Shown: positions 50,571 to 59,870 of the stretch, one piece after another | Numbering within the stretch: the stretch's first letter is position 1 | How the letters are laid out: each line of letters opens with the position of its first letter | NCBI GenBank assembly: GCA_034440575.1 | Contig: JAOTOL010001393.1 | Span: 332,501 to 396,500 of the forward strand | Direction: 5' to 3' | DNA from: Imbricaverruca yamaguchii | Lineage: Eukaryota > Arthropoda > Thecostraca > Neoverrucidae | DNA: 64,000 nt | Made by a program: the position numbers and the translations under genes | Notes under the pieces: model-generated | Told to the model about the DNA's origin: nothing | The model's input: only the letters and a program-made list of their open reading frames with translations | Database searches by the model: none

Positions 50571-51889
50571 CCGGTCGTGTATAGTCGACCAGCAACGTGT
50601 ACAGCCGTGTAGATAATGCGGGAGAACCGAGGAGATATGGTGAGTACTCGTCGCAACCGCCCACATGTGGTCGACCAGCGCCTCCTGATGCCTTCTCGTT
50701 TGTAGAGCGCCCGCTGGTGGCACCGCTGTGTGTAGGAATAATCTAGGGATCCTACAGCTCTCTTTGTCTCGGCACAGTATTTCGGTCCGTTCAGTATTGC
50801 ATTTATGCTCTCCACACGGCCGTGTTCATATTGTTATCGAATGGCGCTATATAACCACTGCAGTTGATGCACCCTTAATTGATACCCTATTAACTAACTC
50901 ATATTGCTATCGCACGTTACTTGAGTTCGACAATTTTCAACTAGTGGAATTCATTGTAGGGCACGCTCCAGATCTTCGAGGGGGATTGAGGCATGGACAA
51001 GTAATGAGAAAGGGTGTTGCAGTATTAATTGTGAATTTTGACAAATCGACCCGGAAGAAATGAGGAAACTGCTCCTGTGTATTTCTCGCCGTCCTATGGG
51101 GGCTGCCTCACTGTTTTAATATGTTTGGAAACCCAGCTCTCGCCTGTTCACCCAGCGTGCTCCAATATATGGCCTCACGCAGCCCGATGCGGCCGCCCAG
51201 CGTGCTCCAGTGCGTCTCCCCGTCGTGCTGGGTCCCTCGCTGCACGTTTGCAGGTGGTTCTTCCGTCAGTGCAGTTGATCTAAGTCGTACCCCAGCTTAT
51301 CTGCCAATCGTGCTCTAGTTGGTGTTCTTAACGTGCGCAGTTTGTACGGCAGCTTTACTCCACATAAGCGCCCCATTGTTCCCTGGTTAATCTTGCTTCC
51401 CATCATGGTCTAGTCTACCTTCCAATTGTGCTGTGGTGATGTCCTGCCATTCTTGAGCCGGTTTTCCCAATGAGACCTAGTTGGTTTCCAACCGTGGTCT
51501 CCTTGGTCTCATGTTTCTCATGTTTTAGGCTATCGTTCATATCTCACATGTGCTTCACTCTGTCTCTCGCAGTACTTGCTGAGCCTACCATGTCCCATTG
51601 GAGTCAGCATTGTTGCGGACTGGTATCGGGATTTGTGAGAAGTCCCCAACACCAGTCTTGGTTGATACCTGGATTTGTGGGAGGTCCCAAGCAAAATTAA
51701 TGGAGTTTTCCTGGGGTTAGTGAGACGTTCTGAGCAATGCGGCGGGTTGGCGCGGGGCCCATCGAAGATGCGGTCGCCACCATGCTACGTAGTGGCATGC
51801 GTTCCAGCGACATCGACGTATGGTTTCAACGGTGACACTCATCTCATGGTGTGAACTCGCAAAAGTCCTCATCTAGTTCTATTATCCCA
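50571..51889. other. Unassigned; weakly repetitive in its right half
   Basis: 51130-51460 has loosely repeated cccagcgtgctcca and gtgctctagttgg phrases, and 51600-51700 has a duplicated gggatttgtgagaagtcccc block. No exon recognised. Confidence 0.45.
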
Positions 51890-52370
51890 TGTACCGAAGT
51901 CATGACCCAATGAAGCACTAGATGGACATAAAATACCGACTCCACGAAGCGTCATATAATTGCGGGGTACCGACCTCGTGAAGCACCATATGGTGGCGGG
52001 GTACCGACCCCGTGAAGCATCAGATGATCACGTGGTATCGACCTCGTGCAGCATCAAATGGTGATGGAATACTAACCCCGTGAATCATACAATGGTGGTT
52101 GGGTACCGACCTCGTGAGGCACCATATGATGGTGGGGTATCGACCCCGTGAAGCATCAGATGATCACTTGGTATCGACCTTGTGAAGCATCAGATAGTCA
52201 CTGGGTACCGACCTTGTGAAGCATCATATGGTGAGGTACCGACCTTGTGAAGCATGAGACGGTTACGGGTACCAACCTGGCGAAGCATCAGATGTTCACG
52301 GGTACCATCCCCGTGAAGTATCCGGTGGTCGCGGGGTACCGGCTCCAGGGAGCATCCTAGATAGTGGCGG
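51890..52370 (+). repeat. ~35-bp minisatellite (GGTACCGACCCCGTGAAGCA type)
   Basis: About 13 diverged units of ggtaccgaccccgtgaagca plus tcagatgatcacgtg. It ends about 40 bases before candidate exon G. Confidence 0.85.
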
Positions 52371-52409
52371 GGCTCCGATCCGCTGGCGCTGTGGTGCACT
52401 GTTTGGCAG

Positions 52410-53717
52410 ACGGTCAGGTGGCGCGGCAGCCATCCTGACGAGACCATCCACGACGACCTTGACACTGGACTGGGAACGGCTGGCCAGCCCGACGGCCGGC
52501 CTGTCGCCGTGCCGGACCAGGACGGCGGCCGTGCCGGACCAGGACGGCGGCCGTGCCGGACTGGGACGGTGGCCGTGCCGGACTGGGACGGCGGCCGTGC
52601 CGGACCAGGACGGCGGCCGTGCCGGACTGGGACGGCGGCCGTGCCGGACCGGGACGGCGGCCGTGCCGGACCAGGACGGCGGCCGTGCCGGACTGGAACG
52701 GTGGCCGTGCCGGACTGGGACGGTGGCCGTGCCGGACTGGGACGGCGGCCGTGCCGGACCAGGACGGCGGCCGTGCCGGACCGGGACGGCGGCCGTGCCG
52801 GACTGGGACGGCGGCCGTGCCGGACTGGGACGGCGGCCGTGCCGGACTGGAACAGTGGCCGTGCCGGACCAGGACGGCGGCCGTGCCGGACTGGGACGGC
52901 GGCCGTGCCGGACTGGGACGGCGGCCGTGCCGGACTGGGACGGCGGCCGTGCCGGACTGGAACGGCGGCCGTGCCGGACTGGGACGGCGGCCGTGCCGGA
53001 CTGGAACAGTGGCCGTGCCGGACCAGGACGGCGGCCGTGCCGGACTGGGACGGCGGCCGTGCCGGACTGGGACGGCGGCCGTGCCGGACTGGGACGGCGG
53101 CCGTGCCGGACTGGGACGGCGGCCGTGCCGGACTGGAACAGTGGCCGTGCCGGACCAGGACGGCGGCCGTGCCGGACTGGGACGGCGGCTCCCGTGCCGG
53201 ACTGGGACGGCGGCCGTGCCGGACTGGAACAGTGGCCGTGCCGGACCAGGACGGCGGCCGTGCCGGACTGGGACGGCGGCCGTGCCGGACTGGGACGGCG
53301 GCCGTGCCGGACTGGGAACGGCTGGCCAGCCCGACGGCCGGTCTGTCGCCGTGCCGGACTGGGACGGCGGCCGTGCCGGACTGGGACGGCGGCCGTGCCG
53401 GACTGGGACGGCGGCCGTGCCGGACCAGGACAGCGGCCGCGCCGGACCAGGACGGCGGCCGTGCCGGACTGGGACGGCGGCCGTGCCGGACTGGGACGGC
53501 GGCCGTGCCGGACCAGGACGGCGGCCGTGCCGAACTGGAACGGCGGCCGTGCCGGACTGGGACGGCGGCCGTACCGGACCGGAACGGCGGCCGTGCCGGA
53601 CTGGGACGGTGGCCGTGCCGCTGCGTGGAGGCTTTTGACACGCCGAGGTCGGCACAATACGAGGGTCCTGACGACACGGGTGGCCCTGACGGCGCCGTTG
53701 TCCTCACACACAGATGA
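52410..53717 (+). CDS. Candidate exon G with an internal 22-bp minisatellite (doubtful)
   Basis: A possible acceptor (ctgtttggcag) precedes 52410. The frame reads TVRWRGSHPDETIHDDLDTG and GTAGQPDGRPVAVPDQ, runs through the array, and leaves it as VEAFDTPRSAQYEGPDDTGG before TGA at 53715-53717. The non-repeat ends are acidic and protein-like. Against it: the unit lacks stops in most frames, so the minus strand also has an open frame of more than 500 codons here, and the true exon may end at the array's left edge. Function unknown. Confidence 0.3.
   Translation, partial: TVRWRGSHPDETIHDDLDTGLGTAGQPDGRPVAVPDQDGGRAGPGRRPCRTGTVAVPDWDGGRAGPGRRPCRTGTAAVPDRDGGRAGPGRRPCRTGTVAVPDWDGGRAGLGRRPCRTRTAAVPDRDGGRAGLGRRPCRTGTAAVPDWNSGRAGPGRRPCRTGTAAVPDWDGGRAGLGRRPCRTGTAAVPDWDGGRAGLEQWPCRTRTAAVPDWDGGRAGLGRRPCRTGTAAVPDWDGGRAGLEQWPCRTRTAAVPDWDGGSRAGLGRRPCRTGTVAVPDQDGGRAGLGRRPCRTGTAAVPDWERLASPTAGLSPCRTGTAAVPDWDGGRAGLGRRPCRTRTAAAPDQDGGRAGLGRRPCRTGTAAVPDQDGGRAELERRPCRTGTAAVPDRNGGRAGLGRWPCRCVEAFDTPRSAQYEGPDDTGGPDGAVVLTHR
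52500..53625 (+). repeat. 22-bp minisatellite (GGCCGTGCCGGACTGGGACG type)
   Basis: About 50 units of ggccgtgccggactgggacg plus gc. Variants gaccaggac, gactggaac and gaacagtgg recur in blocks, showing higher-order copying. The left-edge sequence ggaacggctggccagcccga plus cggccgg is duplicated inside the array at about 53306-53340. Confidence 0.97.
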
Positions 53718-53881
53718 CGAAGCTATGACATGCTGATGGAATGTCACACTGAGGACATCGGGATCCGTCCCGCTGACTGGGATTCGCTCCGCTGCCGACA
53801 CCTGGAGATGAAGATTTCGGAAAGATGTAAGAAGATTGCATTGTATGCATTGTAAAAGATGAAGATTTCGGACCGATGCAG

Positions 53882-53923
53882 CCAGAAACACCTGTGCCCC
53901 CACCCCCGCGTGACTGGATCCTC
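53882..53923 (+). CDS. Possible short proline-rich exon
   Basis: Preceded by gaccgatgcag and followed by ctc|gtgtgt. Fourteen codons, PETPVPPPPRDWIL, phase 0 at both ends, similar in style to exons A-C. Very short and with modest splice sites, so a chance match is quite possible. It lies ~75 bases before the 54-bp array. Confidence 0.22.
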
Positions 53924-53996
53924 GTGTGTATCGGCCATTGTTGCCGCACGATTCACGAGACGAGAATACCAGAGAGGCTGTGGCTGTGCTGATGAG

Positions 53997-54445
53997 CTGC
54001 CAAGGGCGGGCGGACAGCCGGCCCGTGTCAGTGGTGGGTGGCCTGATGAGTGTTAGGGGCGGGTGGACAGCCGACCTTTGTCAGGGGTTGGTGGCCTGAT
54101 AAGTGTCAGGGGTGAGTGGACAGCCGGCCTGTGTCAGTGGTGGGTGGCCTGATGAACTATCAGGTGCGGGTTGACAACCGGCCTGTGTCAGTGGTGGGTG
54201 GCCTGATGAGCTGTCAGGGGCGGGTGGACAGCCGACCTTTGTCAGGGGTGGGTGGCCTGATGAGTGTCATGGGCGGGTGGCCTGATGAGCTGTCATGGGC
54301 GGGTGGACAGCCGACCTGTGTCAGTAGTGGGTGGCCTGATGAGCTGTCATGGGCGGGTGGACAGCCGGCCTGCGTCAGTGGTGGGTGGCCTGATGAGCTG
54401 TCAGGGGCGGGTGGACAGCCGGCCTTTGTCAGGGGTGGCAGGGTG
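53997..54445 (+). repeat. 54-bp minisatellite (GGCCTGATGAGCTGTCAGGG type)
   Basis: About 8 units of ggcctgatgagctgtcaggg, gcgggtggacagccggcctg and tgtcagtggtgggt. The 54-base length keeps frames open (SRPVSVVGGLMSCHGRVD), but only as repeat artefacts. Confidence 0.92.
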
Positions 54446-54621
54446 AACGTATATCGCAATCCGTAATGATGAGTATGTGCATGATATAAAACTGGCGGCT
54501 GGCGACGACGCAGGCCATTACGTGTGGCGGTACTCATGCTGGACTGTGTTGTGGTGGCGGCGGGCACGTAAATAGCATCAGCCGGACGGTGCCGTCACCG
54601 CTGGCCGCTATTGATCAGCAG

Positions 54622-54659
54622 CTGCACTGGAGCCCCCCGTGACCGTACGGCGACTGTTG
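54622..54659 (+). CDS. Possible exon H at the head of a 49-bp array
   Basis: gatcagcag precedes and gttg|gtagtg follows. One frame reads ALEPPVTVRRLL. The donor-like gtagtgg/gtagcgg recurs in each unit of the following array, as at exon B. Only 38 bases long, so evidence is weak. Confidence 0.22.
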
Positions 54660-54965
54660 GTAGTGGAGGGCCAGACCGACTGGTCCAGTCATTGTACTGT
54701 GACCGTGGGTAGTGGAGGCCCAGACCGACTGGTCCAGTCACTGTACTGTGACCGTATGGTGACCGTGGGTAGCGGAGGGCCAGACCGACTGGTCAGGCCA
54801 CTGTACCGTGACCGTGGGTAGCGGAGGCCCAGACCGACTGGTCCAGTCACTGTACTGTGACCGTGGGTAGCGGAGGCCCAGACCGACTGGTCCAGTCACT
54901 GTACTGTGGCCGTGGGTAGCGGAGGCCCAGGCCGATTGGTTCGACCACTGTATCGCGACAGTACA
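54650..54965 (+). repeat. 49-bp minisatellite (GACCGTGGGTAGCGGAGGCC type)
   Basis: About 6 units of gaccgtgggtagcggaggcc, cagaccgactggtccagtca and ctgtactgt. One stray unit lies at 55703-55740. Its reverse complement resembles the 41-bp array at 55800-56065. Confidence 0.9.
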
Positions 54966-55799
54966 GGGACAGTGTTAAACTAATGGTTTTTTCGTTAGGT
55001 GTGACTATGTCGAATCGAGTATAGTAGGATGTCGAATTGTGTCACGAAAGTATGCCAATCAAAATATCATTTCATCTCTGAGCTAAATTTTGAGCCGATA
55101 CTGTACTCATAAGTGCATGCTTTTCGTTTAATTTGTGGGACAGCTAACATAGGGATGCCTATACCAACGATAGCAATTGCAATATCGTGCTAGGGGACGA
55201 TTCGCGTTTTATCCACACGGGCAAATTATTTGAATATATTTCCGATATCAAGTTCCATGTCAACTGTCCATCACTGTAATGTGCTTTTATCGTGCATGTA
55301 TGTTTAAGGATGTGACTTGGGCGTCTGAAACTGTATGCATGTGTACTTCGGAAGAAGGCTTGATTATATTTAGCAGGTAGCAAACTATTAGTTATTGGCG
55401 CTAAATGACCAAACCTGGTTGGTGCGCCCTAAAACTCAAATAAGCAACCATCAGAAGATGGCATTGCTTAGCAGACTTCATACATTTTCTCTGTACCTCG
55501 GATTGTGCTATGAGATGCTTGTGTAGCACATTCCATAATGCTAAGCATAAGCAAGCTACAAAATACTTTTAGAAATTAGTCACGGAGACTTCGTAAGCAC
55601 AGATGAACATGCATGATGTCGACACTTCTTTGGAAAGAGTGTTTATTCAGTACTCAGAAAGTGGTATATTCCACTCTATTTCACGAATAATTTATCACTG
55701 CATGTCGACCGTGGGTAGCGGAGGCGCAGACCGACTGAGATAGCCGTGCGTAAGCCACGCCCACACCGCGTCACACGAACGCCTCGTGCTGTCCACCGA
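54966..55799. other. Unassigned, with one short interspersed repeat
   Basis: 55373-55450 is a copy of the ~75-bp repeat (ggtagcaaactattagttat, gacc aaacctggttggtgcg, actcaaataagcaacc). 55703-55740 is a lone 49-bp-type unit. Nothing else recognised. Confidence 0.6.
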
Positions 55800-56065
55800 C
55801 TGGACAAGGGGCGTGTTGTCCAGTCGGCTGCGCCCACCTTGTCCAGTCGGCTGCGGCTACCCATGTGGAGACGGCCACCTTGTCCAGTCGGCTGCGGCTA
55901 CCCATGTGGAGACGCCCACCTTGTCCAGTCGGCTGCGGCCACCTTGTCCAGTCGGCTGCGGCTACCCATGTGCAGGCGGCCGCCTTGTCCAGTCGGCTGC
56001 GGCTACCCATGTGGAGATGGTCGACTTGTCCAGTCGCCTGCGGCTGCCCAAGTGGAAGCGGCCGA
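55800..56065 (+). repeat. ~41-bp minisatellite (CTTGTCCAGTCGGCTGCGGC type)
   Basis: About 7 units of ccaccttgtccagtcggctg plus cggctacccatgtggagacgg. Each unit holds cttgtccag|, similar to the splice acceptor cttttccag| that follows the array. Related in reverse to the 49-bp array. Confidence 0.9.
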
Positions 56066-56079
56066 CCGGCCTTTTCCAG

Positions 56080-56138
56080 TCCACCGAATAGCCTGCCGTT
56101 GCGTCCGCCGTGGCATTGATCTGGCCGGGGGGGGACAG
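56080..56138 (+). CDS. Possible exon J between two arrays
   Basis: Acceptor ggccttttccag and donor GGACAG|gtgtgc enclose 59 bases; one frame reads VHRIACRCVRRGIDLAGGGQ, open from the upstream array. It sits between the 41-bp and 28/23-bp arrays. Short, no known motif. Confidence 0.28.
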
Positions 56139-56169
56139 GTGTGCATTTAGTCGGCCGGACGTTGGCGGC

Positions 56170-57072
56170 GCGTCTGTGTCTGCACCGCCCCCACCCCAGA
56201 GCATGTCTGTGCCGGCACCCACAGCACCTCTGTGTTGGCCCCCAGAGTACGTCTGTGTGCACCGCCACCTCAGAGCACGTCTGCGTCTGCCCCAGAGTAC
56301 GTCTGTGTGCACCGCCACCTCAGAGTACGTCTGTGTGCACCGCCACCTCAGAGTACGTCTGTGTCTGCCCCAGAGTACGTCTGTGTGCACCGCCACCTCA
56401 GAGCACGTCTGTGTCTGCCCCAGAGTACGTCTGTGTGCACCGCCACCTCAGAGCACGTCTGCGTCTGCCCCAGAGTACGTCTGTGTGCACCGCCACCTCA
56501 GAGTACGTCTGTGTCTGCCCCAGAGTACGTCTGTGTGCACCGCCACCTCAGAGTACGTCTGTGTGCACCGCCACCTCAGAGTACGTCTGTGTGCACCGCC
56601 ACCTCAGAGTACGTCTGCGTCTGCCCCAGAGTACGTCTGTGTGCACCGCCACCTCAGAATACGTCTGTGTACTGCCCCAGAGTACGTCTGTGTGCACCGC
56701 CACCTCAGAGTACGTCTGTGTCTGCCCCAGAGTACGTCTGTGTGCACGGCCACCTCAGAGTACGTCTGTGTGCACCGCCACCTCAGAGTACGTCTGTGTG
56801 CACCGCCACCTCAGAGTACGTCTGTGTCTGCCCCAGAGTACGTCTGTGTGCACCGCCACCTCAGAGTACGTCTGTGTGCACCGCCACCTCAGAGTACGTC
56901 TGTGTGCACCGCCACCTCAGAGTACGTCTGTGTGCACCGCCACCTCAGAGTACGTCTGTGTCTGCCCCAGAGTACGTCTGCGTCTGCCCCAGAGTACGTC
57001 TGTGTGCACCGCCACCTCAAAGTACGTCTGCGTCTGCCCCATAATACGTCTGTGTCTCCCCAGGGTACGTCT
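56170..57072 (+). repeat. Mixed 28/23-bp minisatellite (AGAGTACGTCTGTGTGCACC type)
   Basis: Two unit types alternate irregularly: agagtacgtctgtgtgcacc plus gccacctc (28), and agagtacgtctgtgtctgcc plus ccc-type ends (23). Both end in an acceptor-like c(c)tcag or ccccag. A SINE interrupts it at 57073, and diverged units go on to about 58130. Confidence 0.95.
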
Positions 57073-57232
57073 GGGGATGAGTAGTCTAAAGGTAGGTTGC
57101 CCGCCTCACAATCGAAAGGTTGTGGGTTCGAGTCTTACGATACTCCTCGCCCGCAGCCAATCGGCGTGAGAGATAGGCGACGCTACATGACTCAACGATC
57201 GATGTGTCGTAAAGTCAATAACCAACCCAACC
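57073..57232 (+). mobile_element. tRNA-derived SINE family 1, copy in a minisatellite
   Basis: Full-length: ggggatgagtagtctaaagg, B box ggttcgagtctta, body gccaatcggcgtgagagata, gcgacgctacatgactcaac and tail tgtcgtaaagtcaataacca. The array (agagtatgtctgcg) resumes directly after it. Confidence 0.9.
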
Positions 57233-58135
57233 AGAGTATGTCTGCGTTTGTACCGCCCCCAGACACAGACGAGACACAGACCCCATAGAGTACGTCTGTG
57301 TCTGCCCCCAGAGTACACCTGTGTCTCCCGCAGAGTACGTCTGTGTCTGCCTCCTCCAGAGCACGTCTGTGTCGGCACCCTCCCGAAAGTACGTCTGTGC
57401 CGGTACCCACAGTACCTGTGTCGGTCCCCCAGAATACGTCTGTGTCGGCGCCCCCAGAACACGCCTACGTCGGCCCCTCGGAGTATGTCTGTGTCGGTCC
57501 CCAGAGGAGTGTGCGCGTCTGTACTATACGTCTGCGATGTACGTCTGCAGTGTATGTACATCTGTGTCGGTTCTCAGGGTGCGTATGCACATCTGCGCCT
57601 GTCTCCGGAGCATGTATATCCTGTACCTCTGTGTACGTCCTCTGACGTCTCCCCAGAGTACATAGACCAAACCTGGTTGATGCGCCCTAAAACTCAAATA
57701 ACCAAGCAATCAACCAGAGTACAGACGTACTCTGACGTATCCCCAGAGTACGTCCGTGTCGTACTCTGTGTGCATCTGTGTCGGTCACATGAGTACGTAT
57801 GCATGTCTGCGTCGGTCCCCGCGGTATGTCTGTGTGTTCTGTATGTATGGATTATGGAGTATGTTGTACTCATATAGAGCATGAGTATGTCGGAGTATGT
57901 TTGTTGTGCGTCTGTGATTGTCCCCAGAGGAGGCTGGACGTATGTGCTGTTGGTCTGCGCTTGTCCTCAGAGCACGTATGTACGACTACGGCATTCCCCG
58001 GAGTACGTCTGTGCTGTGCGTCTATGTCAGTCCCCAGAGCCAGTCGGTGCTTTGTGAATACTTTGTGCTTCCCAGGGTACGTCTTTGTCGGTCCCCAAAG
58101 AAAGATGTAGGCCTCTGTCAATCCCCAGAGAAACT
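57233..58135 (+). repeat. Diverged continuation of the AGTACGTCTGTGTCGG array
   Basis: Units ccccagagtacgtctgtgtc with growing divergence and spacing. A short-repeat tail (gaccaaacctggttgatgcg...aaataaccaagcaatcaacc) is inserted at 57660-57717. Pseudo-frames only. Confidence 0.8.
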
Positions 58136-59214
58136 GCAGATGCATCCAGTGCACATGCCTCCAGTGGCGTACCTAGGCTCTAGGTGGTTGAAGCTTTGGG
58201 CTCTAATCGGTGGCTCTGGGGTGGATGAAGATTTCGGTTGTTTTGTTCCCTTTTTGCAAATCATGGGTTTAATTGTTTACATTTTTAGAAATATTCATTT
58301 TCACCAAGCAGATGCTTTGGAGTGAGGACAGGGCTATTTATTTTCAGGCTCTGAATACACTAATTTTACCCTAAAGGGTTCGACATTGCTTCGATGTACC
58401 TACGAATGCATCTACAAGCATTGATTGTACACGCATGATTCATCCATCAGTCATGATGATGGAGTGTTTCAGGAAATCGGGCGCATCTATCCCATCTTGT
58501 AATGAGTCCGATTTGTTGTTGTTTTGTCTCCTTACGACTTCCGGAAAGTTCCTATGCCATGACAAAGCATGACTTGTGCCCATCTAGATATTTGTAAAAT
58601 TGCTGCATTCATGCCTCTTTAATCATTAGTTCTGTACTGGCCACTCTAATTCTGTTTTTGTTTTGTTTCTGCCTTTCATTTTTCTTAGCACCTTTCTGCG
58701 GGTCTGGACATTTTTTTTTTGCAAATGGAAAACGTAAGCATGAAAACATGGATGTCTATTTACTTGTACCAAAGAACTACACACATGACCTGCACCATTG
58801 TATGGAATGCATTTAATGATATTTAGGCTGTATGCATAGTGATCCACGTTTTGGGTGTTGCCAAGTGGTTGCGTTAAGGACCAAAATGGTAAAACAAGGT
58901 TAAGAGTACATAACTAGAGTGGATTTCACTATTAGCCATGTGTCACCATGTGGTCCACGGAGCATGCTGCTCCCGCCTCATCACAATTATCACAGTTGGA
59001 TAGTGACATAGCGATCTGAGATTGGTGGTTGTGCATAGCTCTTTATCTGACATTCGGCAATGCAAGGCATTTATTTTGAGTAGTGTAAAATTCTTTGGAC
59101 TGCCAATGGTCGAAAAATTACCATGTTTACAACACTGCCCTCCTCGGTCGCGCGTTGTGAAATGCGGTCTTCGATCGCGTGTGTAAAAGGAAAGTATGGC
59201 ATGTTACGAGCGAT
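58136..59214. other. Unassigned
   Basis: cagtggcgtacctagg at 58162-58177 resembles hAT-type transposon ends, but no partner end was found. No gene recognised. Confidence 0.4.
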
Positions 59215-59445
59215 GTAGCAGTGGTGGTTGTGCCAGCTGCCAGGCTACAGCGTGACGGCCGGAGACCCTGGCGGTGTAGCAGTGGTGGTTGTGCCAGCTG
59301 CCAGGCTGCAGCGTGACGGCCGGAGACCCTGGCGGTGTAGCAGTGGTGGTTGTGCCAGCTGCCAGGCTGCAGCGTGACGGCCGGAGACCCTGGCGGTGTA
59401 GCAGTGGTAGTTGTGCCAGCTGCCAGGCTGCACCGTGTCGATCAG
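59210..59445 (+). repeat. 61-bp minisatellite, ~3.7 copies
   Basis: Unit agtggtggttgtgccagctg, ccaggctgcagcgtgacggc, cggagaccctggcggtgtagc (61 bases), with starts at 59220, 59281, 59342 and 59403. Each unit contains ctgccag|gctgcag, which is acceptor-like. Confidence 0.93.
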
Positions 59446-59870
59446 AGAGCGGGAGAGCCGGGCGGCACCGGCTGGCTTTTTGCGCTCCAGTCGTGCGCCG
59501 CTCTTTTTTGCGAAGGAAGCACTGGCCGGTGGGGTATCGGCACAGGAGGCTCCCACAGGCACGGCGCAAACAATCAACCCACCAGCGCTTCACCTTTGAG
59601 TTACCACGGCGACCATCTGGAACTGTGTCCCGTTTAGGCTGGATGTATCGGCGTGACCGCTCGGTCAGCCCGGCAACAGTGGCTCCAGCACGAGGCGCCA
59701 GGGTGGCGGGCCGCGCCGCTCGTTAGTGGAGGCGCCCACGCGTGGCCGCTGCCGTACCACGTGTCGGGCGGTGTGGCACGCCCGGGGGCCACTTTTGTGG
59801 GCATTTGCGGCCCTGCGACTCTGCGCGGTGTACGTACGCATCAGCTAAGTCACTCAGTAATTTAATCACG
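59446..59870 (+). other. GC-rich island, possible terminal exon
   Basis: After gtgtcgatcag one + frame stays open to TAG near 59726, reading STHQRFTFELPRRPSGTVSR and GWMYRRDRSVSPATVAPARG; strongly basic. A minus-strand frame is open too. No family recognised; exon status uncertain. Confidence 0.27.

Noticed and set aside
52190..53903. Minus-strand 505- and 535-codon frames (PVRHGRRPSPARPPSQSG repeats)
   Set aside because: The 22-bp unit lacks stops in most frames on both strands; the flanks show no start or splice context better than the + strand reading.
56110..57169. Long + strand frames with STSVCTATSEYVCVHRHLRV repeats
   Set aside because: All three frames of the 28/23-bp minisatellite are open; one frame even runs into the SINE.
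58162..58177. hAT transposon end (cagtggcgtacctagg)
   Set aside because: No matching inverted end or 8-bp target duplication was found nearby; a single 16-base resemblance is not enough.
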